From NCBI GenBank assembly GCA_937995875.1, contig CALKIW010000064.1:1-57368 (forward strand): a DNA stretch of 57,368 nt. Direction: 5' to 3'. Source of the stretch: an uncultured Bacteroidales bacterium. GTDB taxonomy: Bacteria; Bacteroidota; Bacteroidia; Bacteroidales; Bacteroidaceae. The translations under genes and the position numbers were made by a program. This document shows, one piece after another, positions 17,613 through 26,757 of the stretch; positions within the stretch are counted from its first letter, which is position 1, and each line of letters opens with the position of its first letter. Below the pieces are notes generated by a model. The model saw only the letters and a list, made by a program, of their open reading frames with translations, had not been told where the DNA came from and did no database searches.

Positions 17613-18664
17613 CACACCGACTATGTTTCATCTCCCGAAACTATCGGGGAATCGACAGTTCCGGCAACAAAGCCAAGACCGACAACGAGACCACCCTGCG
17701 CCAAATGGGGGCACACAACCTCGGACTGCGCACCACATACTATAACAGCAAGATACTTACTTTCTTCTTAGACTTGGCAGGAATCATCAAGATGATGCTG
17801 ACCATCAGGCCCGGAGATATTGTTCTGCTGCAATATCCGGTCAAGAAATACTTTGCCTTTATCTGTAAATTTGCCCACCTCCGCCATGCCAAGACCATTG
17901 CTCTCATACACGATTTAGGCTCTATGCGGCGCAAGAAACTCAACATCGGTCAGGAAATCAAACGCCTGATGCACGCCGATTATGTCATCGCGTCCAATGA
18001 AAAGATGCAAGGCTGGCTGGCGCAACATGGTTTTACGAATCCTACGGGAGCACTGCAGCTCTTCGACTATCGTTCTGAGCGCGTGGCCTCAGCGTCTGCC
18101 CATCAGGCGTCCGGAGCCTGCCCAAGTCTGGTTTATGCCGGCGCCTTGGCACCACGCAAGAATTCCTTTCTACTCAAGATGCAAGAACACATCAGAGACT
18201 ATCAGTTGGAAATCTATGGAAACGAGAGCGGACTTCCCGGTTTGCAGGCCGGCGACAAAATTCATCTGCACGGTTTCATCAATCCGGAAGACTTCATCAG
18301 CGGTGTGAAGGGTGACTTTGGTTTCGTTTGGGACGGCGATTCGATAGACACTTGTTCGGGTAATTTTGGCGAATATCTGCGTTGGAACAGTCCCCACAAA
18401 CTGTCTTTCTATCTGCATGCCGGTCTCCCCGTCATCATCTGGAAAGAGGCAGCACTGGCTCCCATCATCGAAAAGGAAGGAGCCGGATTTGCCATAGGCA
18501 GCATCCAAGAATTGAACGACCGACTGCAAACCCTCTCTGCCGACGACATTCAGAATATGCGGACCAACGTGTCGCGTGTGAGCAATCAGCTGCGTTCGGG
18601 CCATTTCTTCACGACTGCCGTAAACAAAGCACTTGCCACGCTGACCCAAGTCGATGCCCAATAG
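17609..18664 (+). CDS. Glycosyltransferase (galactofuranosyltransferase-like)
   Basis: A 351-residue soluble glycosyltransferase with a GT-B-like layout. The N-terminal segment (ISRNYRGIDSSGNKAKTDNE) and the C-terminal donor-site region around GYLRWNSPHK-like NFGEYLRWNSPHK resemble proteins annotated as sugar or beta-1,6-galactofuranosyl transferases in Bacteroidetes. The start overlaps the kinase-like gene by ATGA. Together with the preceding acyltransferase and kinase genes it probably finishes an LPS core or lipid-linked glycan. The donor sugar cannot be told. A strong terminator follows. Confidence 0.75.
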   Translation: MTHRLCFISRNYRGIDSSGNKAKTDNETTLRQMGAHNLGLRTTYYNSKILTFFLDLAGIIKMMLTIRPGDIVLLQYPVKKYFAFICKFAHLRHAKTIALIHDLGSMRRKKLNIGQEIKRLMHADYVIASNEKMQGWLAQHGFTNPTGALQLFDYRSERVASASAHQASGACPSLVYAGALAPRKNSFLLKMQEHIRDYQLEIYGNESGLPGLQAGDKIHLHGFINPEDFISGVKGDFGFVWDGDSIDTCSGNFGEYLRWNSPHKLSFYLHAGLPVIIWKEAALAPIIEKEGAGFAIGSIQELNDRLQTLSADDIQNMRTNVSRVSNQLRSGHFFTTAVNKALATLTQVDAQ

Positions 18665-18729
18665 GGTCTATGATACTCGCCGTAAAACAAACATTCTAAT
18701 TGTATTTTCCCAAAATATCGCCCTCAATA

Positions 18730-18776
18730 ATGGGTCCCCAATAAGCTATAGGAATATTGGGGACCCATGTTTTTTT
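18730..18776 (+). terminator. Rho-independent terminator of the envelope operon
   Basis: A perfect 14-bp stem, atgggtccccaata (18730-18743) with tattggggacccat (18755-18768), an 11-nt loop and a run of seven T. It ends the run of genes 12644-18664. Confidence 0.92.
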
Positions 18777-19172
18777 CTTTACAAACACCCCTTTGGTTTT
18801 CGTTTATTTCAAAATAATTTTACTCCCGCTCTGAAATTCGTAAAATTAGCGAAATTCGTAGTTTGTTGATAATCAGCAGTTTCTGCAAATGTCATTTTAC
18901 GTGCCTTATTCAGTCATTTGCGGTTAGATATGGAATGGCAGTGCGAGAAGAGCCTAACCGCAATGCGATTGGGCTTCTTTGGCGTTGCCGTTAGGGCTTA
19001 GTCGTACCACGATTAAGGCTCCGCCATGATATGGCGGAGTACAAGCCCAACAAACGAGCCTGCTTTTACGTTGTGAAAATGGGTAATGCGGGCAAAAACA
19101 TAGCCCTTTTCGCGCTGGTTGCTTCGAAAATAATCACCGAAAAACGGTAATTAGATTTTACATATTTCTAAG
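18773..19172 (-). repeat. Interspersed ~400-bp intergenic element, copy C
   Basis: A full-length copy in reverse orientation. Its rightmost part, read on the minus strand, matches copy D closely over about 75 bases (gcgaaaagggctatgttttt and neighbours). The core words sit at 18942, 18964 and 18986, 22 bp apart, with one 23-bp step before. It begins right after the T run of the upstream terminator. Confidence 0.88.
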
Positions 19173-19563
19173 GTATAATGGGAGTAGATTTAGCGTTGCA
19201 GTGAACAATAAGCTCCCCTGAACTTAGTTTGAACACTGCCAGGCAGCATTTCCACAGCTTAGGCAAGATGGGAAATCTCCTATTTCGTTCATTTTCGATA
19301 GGCATCTTTTCGCCGGTTTGTAAGCATTTTTTTAAGAATATAGGGAGTTGTTTTGAAGAATATAGACCGTTGGCAGTAGATAGCGTTTCAAAATTTTGGA
19401 CATCTTGTATCATTTCATTACCTTTGAGAATCGATATTCTAATCATCAACTACTACAGATTATCTTTATGTTTGTTCCAACCCGTTATGTATGTTGTTTC
19501 ATCGGTTTGTGAAGATTGATAACAGATAATCAGTGGGGGTTCAATCATAAACACCAAAACCGT
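19173..19563. other. Non-coding gap before the helix-hairpin-helix gene
   Basis: No gene is recognised in these 390 bp. Two overlapping open frames of under 100 codons on opposite strands show no family features. A TATGTTTG at 19467-19474 matches the -7 element and lies 90 bp before the ATG at 19564, so it may drive that gene. Confidence 0.4.
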
Positions 19564-21561
19564 ATGATGAAAAAAATAGTGCTTTCGCAGTTGTTGCTCC
19601 TATGGTCTATAGCTGTTCTTTCACAATCGAAGCCTTCGTGGGAAGACTATTTCAACCATACGGCGCAAACGGAAGACGTTGAATCGGAGGAGTGGGAGCA
19701 GACTTACGAGGTGCTGAGCGAGTTGGCTGCCAACAAACTGGACCTCAACCGTTGCACAAGAGAGGATTTGGAGCAACTGCCTTTCCTGTCTGCACAACAG
19801 ATTATGGACATTATCGAATATCGCGACAAGGCACGGAGAATAGAAACCCCCATCGAGTTGCGCATGATTCCATCGCTCGAACGCCACGAAGCAGATATGC
19901 TGATGCAGTTTGTGGAGATACGGCCGGAGGCATCGAGAGACACATTGCCATCGCTGAAAAACATTTTCAAATACGGAAAACATAGGCTTGTGGGAACGCT
20001 GAAAATACCTTTCTATGACAGGAAAGGGGACGAACAGGGCTATTTGGGGTACAAATACAAACACTGGTTGCGCTATGATTTCTCATCGGGGCAGCACGTC
20101 AAGGCGGGCGTGGTGGCTTCGCAGGATGCCGGAGAGCCATTCTTTGCCGGTCGCAATGCGGCAGGATACGATTTCTATTCGTTCTACGTGGTGTTGAAAA
20201 ACGTGGGGCGCATCAAGGCGCTGGCGTTGGGCCGATACCGACTGCGATTCGGCATGGGACTGGTGTTGAACAATTCCTTCGGGCTCGGTAAAATCAATAC
20301 ACTGTCCATGTTGGGCCGTTCGGGCAACAATATCTTTGCCCACAGTAGTAGGCTGGAAGCCAACTATCTGCAGGGCGGAGCAGCTACCGTAGAACTGGTA
20401 AAGGGTCTCGACCTCACGGCCTTTGCTTCATGGCGCAAAGTGGATGCTACGCTGAATAGAGATTCGTCTACGGTGGCTACGTTGTTGAAGTCCGGCTACC
20501 ACCGCACCGAAAGCGAAATGCAACGGCGCAGAAACACGTCGCAGACGCTTGCGGGAGGTAATCTGAACTATTTCAGGAATGGTTTTCATGTTGGAGTGAC
20601 CGGCCTTTTCACCACTTTCGACCGCGAACTTCGCCCCAACACGAAACAACGCTACAGGGCTTGGTATCCTGTGGGCAGACGGTTTTGGAATGTCAGCGTA
20701 GACTATGGCTACATCTCCAATCGCCTGACCATAGCAGGCGAAACGGCAACCGGCGACTGTGGCGCAGTGGCCACCATCAACAACATCAGCTATCGGCTGA
20801 CATCCAATTTCTCACTGATGGCTCTTCAGCGTTATTATCCATACCAATACACGGCAATCTACGGCCGAAGTTTTGCAGAAGGAGGGTCGGTAAACAATGA
20901 GAGTGGCGTGTATATTGGCGGCAACTGGACAGTCAAACGAGGATTGAACGTTAATTTCTACACGGATATAGCCTATTTTCCATGGGCCAAATATCAAGCC
21001 CAACTATCGTCGCACAGTTTCGACAACTTCGTACAGATAACCTTTCATCGCGGCGATTGGGATTTATTGGCACGCTATCGGCTGAAAATGCGCCAGAAAG
21101 ACAATGCCAACAAGTCGGCCCTGATCTATAAGAACGAGCATCGGGGCAGGCTGGCAGTTGCCTATCATACGGGTAGGTGGACATCGCAAACGCAAGCCGA
21201 CTTCTCGCTCTGCGACTTCAACAACCGGAGCGCGGGATATATGCTGAGCGAGCACGTGGGCTATAACCATCGTTGGCTGAAGCTTTATGCCACGATGGGC
21301 TACTTCAATACCGACGACTACAACGCTCGGATATATGTGTACGAAAAGGGTTTGCTCTACAACTTTTCGTTTCCCTCATTCTTCGGTGAGGGCATGCGCT
21401 GTGCGCTCAACGTGCGTGCAGATATAGGAGAAAGAATGATGATGATGGCCAAAATAGGCACAACGGTCTATTTTGACAGGCGGACCATCGGCACGGGTCT
21501 GCAAAAAATCAATGACAAGAGCATGACCGATATGGAACTTCAGGTGCGTCTGAAGTTGTGA
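19564..21561 (+). CDS. Helix-hairpin-helix domain protein, probable outer-membrane beta-barrel
   Basis: A 665-residue exported protein. A signal peptide (MMKKIVLSQLLLLWSIAVLS) is followed by a ComEA-like helix-hairpin-helix domain (about 50-120; LDLNRCTREDLEQLP then a second hairpin near RMIPSLERHEADML). The remaining 520 residues alternate short polar and aromatic strands, and the last residues (MELQVRLKL) end in an alternating pattern typical of outer-membrane barrels. DNA-binding hairpins at the N-terminus of an outer-membrane-type protein suggest a role in DNA or ligand handling at the envelope, but no function is established that I know of. The start is placed where the signal peptide begins. 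It converges with the gene at 21568, six bases between the two stops. Confidence 0.75.
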   Translation: MMKKIVLSQLLLLWSIAVLSQSKPSWEDYFNHTAQTEDVESEEWEQTYEVLSELAANKLDLNRCTREDLEQLPFLSAQQIMDIIEYRDKARRIETPIELRMIPSLERHEADMLMQFVEIRPEASRDTLPSLKNIFKYGKHRLVGTLKIPFYDRKGDEQGYLGYKYKHWLRYDFSSGQHVKAGVVASQDAGEPFFAGRNAAGYDFYSFYVVLKNVGRIKALALGRYRLRFGMGLVLNNSFGLGKINTLSMLGRSGNNIFAHSSRLEANYLQGGAATVELVKGLDLTAFASWRKVDATLNRDSSTVATLLKSGYHRTESEMQRRRNTSQTLAGGNLNYFRNGFHVGVTGLFTTFDRELRPNTKQRYRAWYPVGRRFWNVSVDYGYISNRLTIAGETATGDCGAVATINNISYRLTSNFSLMALQRYYPYQYTAIYGRSFAEGGSVNNESGVYIGGNWTVKRGLNVNFYTDIAYFPWAKYQAQLSSHSFDNFVQITFHRGDWDLLARYRLKMRQKDNANKSALIYKNEHRGRLAVAYHTGRWTSQTQADFSLCDFNNRSAGYMLSEHVGYNHRWLKLYATMGYFNTDDYNARIYVYEKGLLYNFSFPSFFGEGMRCALNVRADIGERMMMMAKIGTTVYFDRRTIGTGLQKINDKSMTDMELQVRLKL

Positions 21562-21567
21562 CAAAGA

Positions 21568-22917
21568 CTATATGATAACCGTATCCTTACGTTGATTGAA
21601 ATCGGAAATGGTTTTGACGATTGCCTTTGACACTTCTTCGGAAACGTAAGAAAAGTCTTTTTTCGTGAGTATGGACTTCTGGAACGACAGCAATTCATAG
21701 CGTATGCCCTCCCCATCCAACTGGTAGAAATACTGCTTGTTGTTGGATGGATTCTCATATCTCACCTCAAAATAGTCGGTCTTCCACCAGGGAGCAGGCA
21801 CGTAGATATAGCCTTTGGTGCCCGAAATCACAAGTTCGCCTTCCGATTTCACCCCTCTTCCCACTTTGAGCGAGGCCACCGCATGGGGATAAATATAGGA
21901 TATTCGGGTGAAAAGGTCGAAGTCTTTCTCCGCGTTGGGCATCAGATTTGTGGCTATAGTCTTTGATGAATAGTTGCAACCTAATAGTTGATAGATGGGC
22001 AGCATGGCCGTCGGCCCCCATGCGCAAATGCTGTTCCATTCGGGAGATTCCTTTTTCAGCATTTGCATATTCTCAAAATTGAACAGGCTTGTGCACGTGG
22101 CATCTATCGAAACAATACGGCCGATAATACCGCTTTTGGCCAGCAGGCAAAGTCGGTAATAGGCTGTAGAGTATGCCGTCTTGATAGAATCCATGAGCAC
22201 CAGATGGTTGGCCTTTGCCATATCCCTAAGTTCCTGCCATTGCTCCACATCCATCACAATGGGCGATTCGCACAGCACGTGTTTGCCGTGCTCAAGGGCT
22301 AATTTGATTTGTTGGTAGTGTTTGCCGGGCTCTGAAATGATATAGAAAGCGTCGCATTTGTCGAACAGCGCATCAAATGAGGGCGTCTGACTGGCATATT
22401 GCTTCAGTTGTTCGGTCAGATAATGGCTGTTCACCGAATACACACCGCTCACTTCCATCCCATTAACGAATGCGCTTTCCCTCTCAACTTTGTTCAAAAT
22501 GGGCGACACCCCAACCAATCCCAATCTCAAGGTCCGCTGTTCGCTGCGTATTTCGGTACTCGATACTCCCTGCGTTCGCTCAAGATAAACCACCTTGCAA
22601 TATTCTTCGAGATAATCGAACTTGCCCTTCCAGTCGGAGCCGACGGTGAAAACGTCAATGTCGTAACGCTTAACGTCGTCTATTTTCTGCCCTTCATACT
22701 CCTCGATGATTATCTTATCGGCAATCCCGGTGGCTCTGACGGCCTCAACACGTTCCATGAGCGACTGTTGCACATTGAGCTTTCCACGTTCCCGATCGAA
22801 TGTATCGGCCGTAACTCCGACGATGAGATAATCTCCCAAAGCCTTTGCGTGTTTCAGCAAATTGATGTGTCCGTAATGCAGTAAATCGAATGTTCCGTAT
22901 GTAACAACCTTGATCAT
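21568..22917 (-). CDS. Cytidylyltransferase-Gfo/Idh/MocA oxidoreductase fusion
   Basis: A 449-residue two-domain enzyme. Residues 1-130 are a TagD/ethanolamine-phosphate cytidylyltransferase-like domain: GTFDLLHYGH gives the HxGH nucleotide site (His14, His17) and RTQGVSSTEIR the second signature. Such domains make CDP-alcohols or similar from CTP. Residues about 132-449 resemble Gfo/Idh/MocA dehydrogenases (RLGLVGVSP Rossmann start; HVLCESPIVMD where most members have CEKP). The usual catalytic lysine of the EKP motif is replaced by serine, so ordinary dehydrogenase activity is uncertain. It lies 16 bp after the aminotransferase gene in a two-gene operon, opposite licD. The product is probably a CMP- or CDP-activated small amino compound used by LicD. 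Confidence 0.8.
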   Translation of the reverse strand: MIKVVTYGTFDLLHYGHINLLKHAKALGDYLIVGVTADTFDRERGKLNVQQSLMERVEAVRATGIADKIIIEEYEGQKIDDVKRYDIDVFTVGSDWKGKFDYLEEYCKVVYLERTQGVSSTEIRSEQRTLRLGLVGVSPILNKVERESAFVNGMEVSGVYSVNSHYLTEQLKQYASQTPSFDALFDKCDAFYIISEPGKHYQQIKLALEHGKHVLCESPIVMDVEQWQELRDMAKANHLVLMDSIKTAYSTAYYRLCLLAKSGIIGRIVSIDATCTSLFNFENMQMLKKESPEWNSICAWGPTAMLPIYQLLGCNYSSKTIATNLMPNAEKDFDLFTRISYIYPHAVASLKVGRGVKSEGELVISGTKGYIYVPAPWWKTDYFEVRYENPSNNKQYFYQLDGEGIRYELLSFQKSILTKKDFSYVSEEVSKAIVKTISDFNQRKDTVII

Positions 22918-22933
22918 GTGTATCGTTTATGGG

Positions 22934-24007
22934 TTAGAGCAGTCCTCTTCTCTGTAAGTCTTTGAAAGCATTGACGAGCGTTGTGTTGTCGTCCGGGGTG
23001 AGATGCCCGATATGTCCCACTCTGAACACCTTCTCGGCCAAGTCTCCGCCGTTGGGGCATATCCAGATTCCGTATTCGTCTTTGAGCCTTAGAAAAATGT
23101 CATAAGCCGACGCATGCAGCGGGTGCAACGGCGTGACGGCGTTCGATAGCGATTTCGAGACAATCTCGAAAGGCAGATTTCTGATTTTGTTTCGGAAGTC
23201 TTCGGCCTGTGTTTTGATGCGATTATTCTCGCTTTCCACACCTCCGGCCGCTTCAATCTCTTTGAGACGGACGTTGATTTGCCGCAGAATGGCAACGGCC
23301 GGCGTAAAGGGCGTCTGCCCGCGCTCACCGTTTTTCAGTGCGTCCTTAATGTTAAGATACATCGTTTTGGCCTTGCTCCGGTTGGCTCGACTGATAGCCG
23401 ATGGTGCCAAAACAATGACAGATATGCCCGGCGGACACGCCAACGCCTTTTGAGAGCCCGTTATCATTGCGTCCACGCCCAACCCTTCCATATCGAAAGG
23501 GTCGGCGAGGAACGAACTGATAGAGTCTACAAGCAGGAAGATACGGTTGCGACGACAGAAATCACTGATAAGACGGATGTCATAAAGCACACCGGTAGAC
23601 GTTTCGTTGAGATTGACAAGAAACCCCGTGTAGCCCTGATTTTCATAGGGAGCAAGCTGTTCTCGGACAAGCTGTTCGCCCATTTCCATCTTGATTTCGG
23701 TAAAGGGAATATCAAGAATATCACACAACTGCACAAACCTTTGGCCGAAACTTCCACCGTTTACCACCAGCACCCTATCGTCAGGAGAAAACAGATTCAT
23801 CACCGATGCTTCCATCGACGCTGTGCCCGACCCCGTAATGAAAACGGCACGGGAGCCTTGAGGAGCTTTCGCAAAGCTGAGCATGAGCCGCTCATTCTCC
23901 TTCATCGTTTCAGAAAACTCTGCTGTACGGAAATAGGGAACTTGTTCGCTCCCCATCGTCCTGACAGAATCGCTGCACATAACAGGCCCTACTGTGAAAT
24001 TAAGCAT
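22934..24007 (-). CDS. Class V aminotransferase (PhnW/serine-glyoxylate aminotransferase-like)
   Basis: A 357-residue PLP-dependent enzyme of fold type I. The N-terminus FTVGPV matches the start of the phosphonate and alanine-glyoxylate group, the PLP aspartate is Asp161 (LLVDSISSF) and the Schiff-base lysine is Lys187 (ITGSQKALACPPG). 2-aminoethylphosphonate transaminase is one candidate; a small keto-alcohol phosphate is another. No phosphonopyruvate mutase or decarboxylase lies in the window. The frame is open to 24040, but a promoter (24029-24036) lies in that extension, so the ATG at 24007 is used. It is the first gene of a two-gene operon with the cytidylyltransferase fusion. Confidence 0.85.
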   Translation of the reverse strand: MLNFTVGPVMCSDSVRTMGSEQVPYFRTAEFSETMKENERLMLSFAKAPQGSRAVFITGSGTASMEASVMNLFSPDDRVLVVNGGSFGQRFVQLCDILDIPFTEIKMEMGEQLVREQLAPYENQGYTGFLVNLNETSTGVLYDIRLISDFCRRNRIFLLVDSISSFLADPFDMEGLGVDAMITGSQKALACPPGISVIVLAPSAISRANRSKAKTMYLNIKDALKNGERGQTPFTPAVAILRQINVRLKEIEAAGGVESENNRIKTQAEDFRNKIRNLPFEIVSKSLSNAVTPLHPLHASAYDIFLRLKDEYGIWICPNGGDLAEKVFRVGHIGHLTPDDNTTLVNAFKDLQRRGLL

Positions 24008-24028
24008 GATATATTTATTTATTATTCG

Positions 24029-24036
24029 CAAAGTTA
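24029..24036 (-). promoter_or_regulatory. Promoter -7 element of the aminotransferase operon
   Basis: On the minus strand TAACTTTG, 21 bp before the start at 24007. It lies 42 bp from the opposing licD -7 element, so the two promoters are divergent and closely spaced. Confidence 0.7.
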
Positions 24037-24078
24037 CCACTTTTTATTCCTAATCATGTATCCACATTAAAAAAATGT

Positions 24079-24086
24079 TACCTTTG
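24079..24086 (+). promoter_or_regulatory. Promoter -7 element of licD
   Basis: TACCTTTG, 29 bp before the licD ATG at 24116, divergent from the aminotransferase promoter. Confidence 0.7.
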
Positions 24087-24115
24087 CACGACAAAGTCAA
24101 TACAAACCGCAGACC

Positions 24116-25045
24116 ATGCAAGAATTCAATTCACACGATGAAGTAAGGAGCGGATATACAGTATCTGCTGAGATGAAGAAAATATGGGCCATACAGATGG
24201 ATCTCTTACAACAGCTGCTCGATGTCTGCCAAACCAACGGCCTGCGCTGTTGGGTAGACGGCGGCACGATGTTGGGAGCCGTTCGCCATCACGGCTATAT
24301 CCCCTGGGATGACGATTTGGACGTTTGTATGCCACGCCCCGATTACGACCGTCTTGTGCAAATAGGGCCTAAGGCTTTCAAATCGCCTTGTTTCTTCCAA
24401 TCGGCCTATTCGGATGTGGATTATTTCCGAGGCCACGCGCAACTGAGAAACAGCAACACCACCGCCATACGCCCAAACGAGTCGTATCGCAAGTTCAACC
24501 AAGGCATTTTCATCGATATTTTTCCACTCGACGGTGTTCCCGAAGATGCCGAGCAGGCTCGTCGGGTTGCCAAACAGTCCAAGAAAATACAGAGACTCCT
24601 CAAGGCTGCCAATCTGAATGTGTTGTATTCGGGAAGGTGGCTGCAAATATTCAGGAAATACAAAAGCAGGTATCTCATCAGGAAATATGGCTGGGAGACG
24701 CTCTACAAGCGTTCTGAGGACTGTCTGCGAAGCACACCTGTTGAGGGCAGCAAGTATTGGGCGGAGCTGTCATTTTCCGGAACGCAGTTTTATTATGAGG
24801 CCAAAGCGTTCGACACCACTAAGTGGGTGGATTTTGAAAACATGAAAGTGCCGGTGCCGGGCGACACAGACAATTGTCTGAGGAGGCAGTATGGCGACAA
24901 CTATATGACCCCCATCCACGCCGCAACCTGTCATGGAGAAGTAGTGTTCGACACCGAACGGAGCTATCGCGAAACCGCTCCGGCCATTTTCAAAGCGTTC
25001 AAACGGCAGTCGATTCAACGCCTGTTCAGAAAGATCAGAAAGTAG
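24116..25045 (+). CDS. LicD-family phosphotransferase
   Basis: A 309-residue cytoplasmic LicD/fukutin-like nucleotidyltransferase-fold enzyme. The signature WVDGGTMLGAVRHHG then IPWDDDLDV spans residues 46-70 and carries the metal-binding aspartates; NQGIFIDIFPLDGVPED is the second family block. Known members transfer phosphocholine or another phospho-alcohol from a CDP-linked donor to a glycan. It is divergently transcribed from the aminotransferase and cytidylyltransferase genes, and that pairing suggests those two enzymes make its donor. No choline kinase or LicC is present nearby, so choline is not the obvious substrate. The ATG lies 29 bp after a good -7 element. Confidence 0.88.
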   Translation: MQEFNSHDEVRSGYTVSAEMKKIWAIQMDLLQQLLDVCQTNGLRCWVDGGTMLGAVRHHGYIPWDDDLDVCMPRPDYDRLVQIGPKAFKSPCFFQSAYSDVDYFRGHAQLRNSNTTAIRPNESYRKFNQGIFIDIFPLDGVPEDAEQARRVAKQSKKIQRLLKAANLNVLYSGRWLQIFRKYKSRYLIRKYGWETLYKRSEDCLRSTPVEGSKYWAELSFSGTQFYYEAKAFDTTKWVDFENMKVPVPGDTDNCLRRQYGDNYMTPIHAATCHGEVVFDTERSYRETAPAIFKAFKRQSIQRLFRKIRK

Positions 25046-25173
25046 GCCGTTTCCCGTCTACGACCGGAATTGAGGCATGGCGTATTGTGTTTGCAATACG
25101 TCGTCCGAAAAATCATATTATCAAGCAGCATACCCAGAAACTCCAAACAACATTTTTGGACGTTTCGTGATGG

Positions 25174-26073
25174 TTATTGCTCATACTTTCCCAACCGTTC
25201 ATTCACCCCGTCCATATAGGCATTCCACAGCATTTTGATGTCGCGCATTTGCCATGCGTTGCTGAAAGGCATGGTGAGCAACGCAGGAATGTAATAGCCC
25301 AAAACACCGATGAAACCGCGCAGATAACGCACACTCCAATTTTTGCCATAGTGATGATTGAGGTATGCGCTGTTGCGCACCTGATAATAACGCTTCCACT
25401 TTTTCTTCCGGTTGCGTGTCGTCCAACTGTCATTGTTAAAAAACTTGTATTTATCCATCAAGGCATCGGGCACATAGAGCAGGTCGAAGCCGGCAAGATG
25501 GGCACGCAGACAATAGTCGGTATCGTCGTAAAAGATGAATAAATCCTTGTTAGGCAGTCCGATACGCTCCACCACTCGCCGTGATATTAACAGTCCCTCA
25601 AAGTCGCATCCAACAATGGGCGTGGGCCTGTCTATCTGCATTTCAGCAAGTTTACCGCCATGCATGGAGGTCAGCGGATTGCTGAAGTTGAAACGCTGAA
25701 ACTCATGCGTGAACACTTTTCCATCAAACATTCGGCGTGGCGACATGATGCCCACACCGGGCTTGTCCACATGGTGGAGCAGATGGCTCAGACATTCGGC
25801 ATGGGGTATTACGTCGTCGTCCATGCACCATATCCAGTCGGCCCCTTCCTCGTAGGCTTTTTTTATACCGGTATGGAACCCTCCGGCGCCCCCCACGTTC
25901 TCCTGATGAACAACGTTGAGCTGAGGTTGTCTGTCAAGCCATTCGCGAGTGCCGTCGGTAGAATCGTTATTGACAACGATAATGTCGGACGGTTTATTCT
26001 TTTCAAGAGCTTCGATAACCTGTTTCAGAAGGTTAAGACGGTTATAAGTCACAACGACTGCGGTAATCTTCAT
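25174..26073 (-). CDS. Family 2 glycosyltransferase
   Basis: A 299-residue GT-A enzyme. The N-terminus ITAVVVTYNRLNLLKQVI is the typical GT2 start, IVVNNDSTDGT the nucleotide site, and CMDDDV the DxD-type metal site. The C-terminal region (KKWKRYYQVRNSAYL) is like that of galactofuranosyl- and rhamnosyltransferase-type proteins. It converges with licD and may extend the glycan that LicD decorates. The frame runs upstream to 26124, but the extra 17 residues look random and an imperfect -7 element (GAACTTTG, minus strand, near 26145-26152) suits the ATG at 26073. Confidence 0.85.
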   Translation of the reverse strand: MKITAVVVTYNRLNLLKQVIEALEKNKPSDIIVVNNDSTDGTREWLDRQPQLNVVHQENVGGAGGFHTGIKKAYEEGADWIWCMDDDVIPHAECLSHLLHHVDKPGVGIMSPRRMFDGKVFTHEFQRFNFSNPLTSMHGGKLAEMQIDRPTPIVGCDFEGLLISRRVVERIGLPNKDLFIFYDDTDYCLRAHLAGFDLLYVPDALMDKYKFFNNDSWTTRNRKKKWKRYYQVRNSAYLNHHYGKNWSVRYLRGFIGVLGYYIPALLTMPFSNAWQMRDIKMLWNAYMDGVNERLGKYEQ

Positions 26074-26324
26074 ATTGAGCTGACAGTTTGTAATCGATTT
26101 ATTCCATTTGGAAGATAAATCCAACTATTTGGAACACAAGTATCGCAAAGTTCGTAAAAAAGGCTGACATACACAAAGGAAACACAACCGTTTTTCAATC
26201 GTCTGTGTATTTATTATGTATCATCATTATGTTCTCGCTTTTCAAAATCGCTCTTATCTCTGATGTTTTTGCATAGCATTTATTCCTGAGAACAGTTTGT
26301 TTCGGTCAAGTCACATATCCCATT

Positions 26325-26730
26325 TATGTAAAATATGATTACCGTTTTTCGGCAATTATTTTTGAAGCAACTAGCGCGAAAAGGGCTATGTTTTTGCTCT
26401 CATTCCTTTCTCGCAGAATGAAAAAACAGGCCGTTTATCAGGCTCCGTACTCCGCCATATCGTGACGAAGGCCTAACGGCGGTGCGACTAAGCCCTAACC
26501 GTAACGCCGAAGAAGTCCAATCGCATTGCGGTTAAGGCTTTCTCGCACTGCCATGAGATAGCTAACCGCAGCCAACAAAATTATAGGCGAAAAGGCATCT
26601 TTTCAGAAAGAATTGATAATCAGCAGACTACGAATTTCGCTAATTTCACGAATTTCGGGACGAAAGTAAAGTTGTTTTGAAATAAGCGAAAATTAAAGGG
26701 GTGTTTGTAAAGAAAGAATACTACAATTAT
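26325..26730 (+). repeat. Interspersed ~400-bp intergenic element, copy D
   Basis: A full-length copy. Left module: ttaccgtttttcggcaatta then gcgcgaaaagggctatgttt. Core: CCTAAC words at 26472 and 26494 and aligned units at 26516 and 26538, all 22 bp apart. Right module: acgaatttcgctaatttcac and ggggtgtttgtaaagaaag. The last also appears in copies C, E and F. It lies between divergent genes; the rest of the 1-kb gap (26074-27078) holds the 45-bp repeat and a promoter. Confidence 0.9.
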
Positions 26731-26757
26731 CTATAACTATGAATCGACCGAATGGTG

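Noticed and set aside
18773..19172. Classic transposon or MITE with terminal inverted repeats
   Set aside because: Comparison of the two ends in copies C, D and F shows no convincing inverted repeat and no obvious target duplication.
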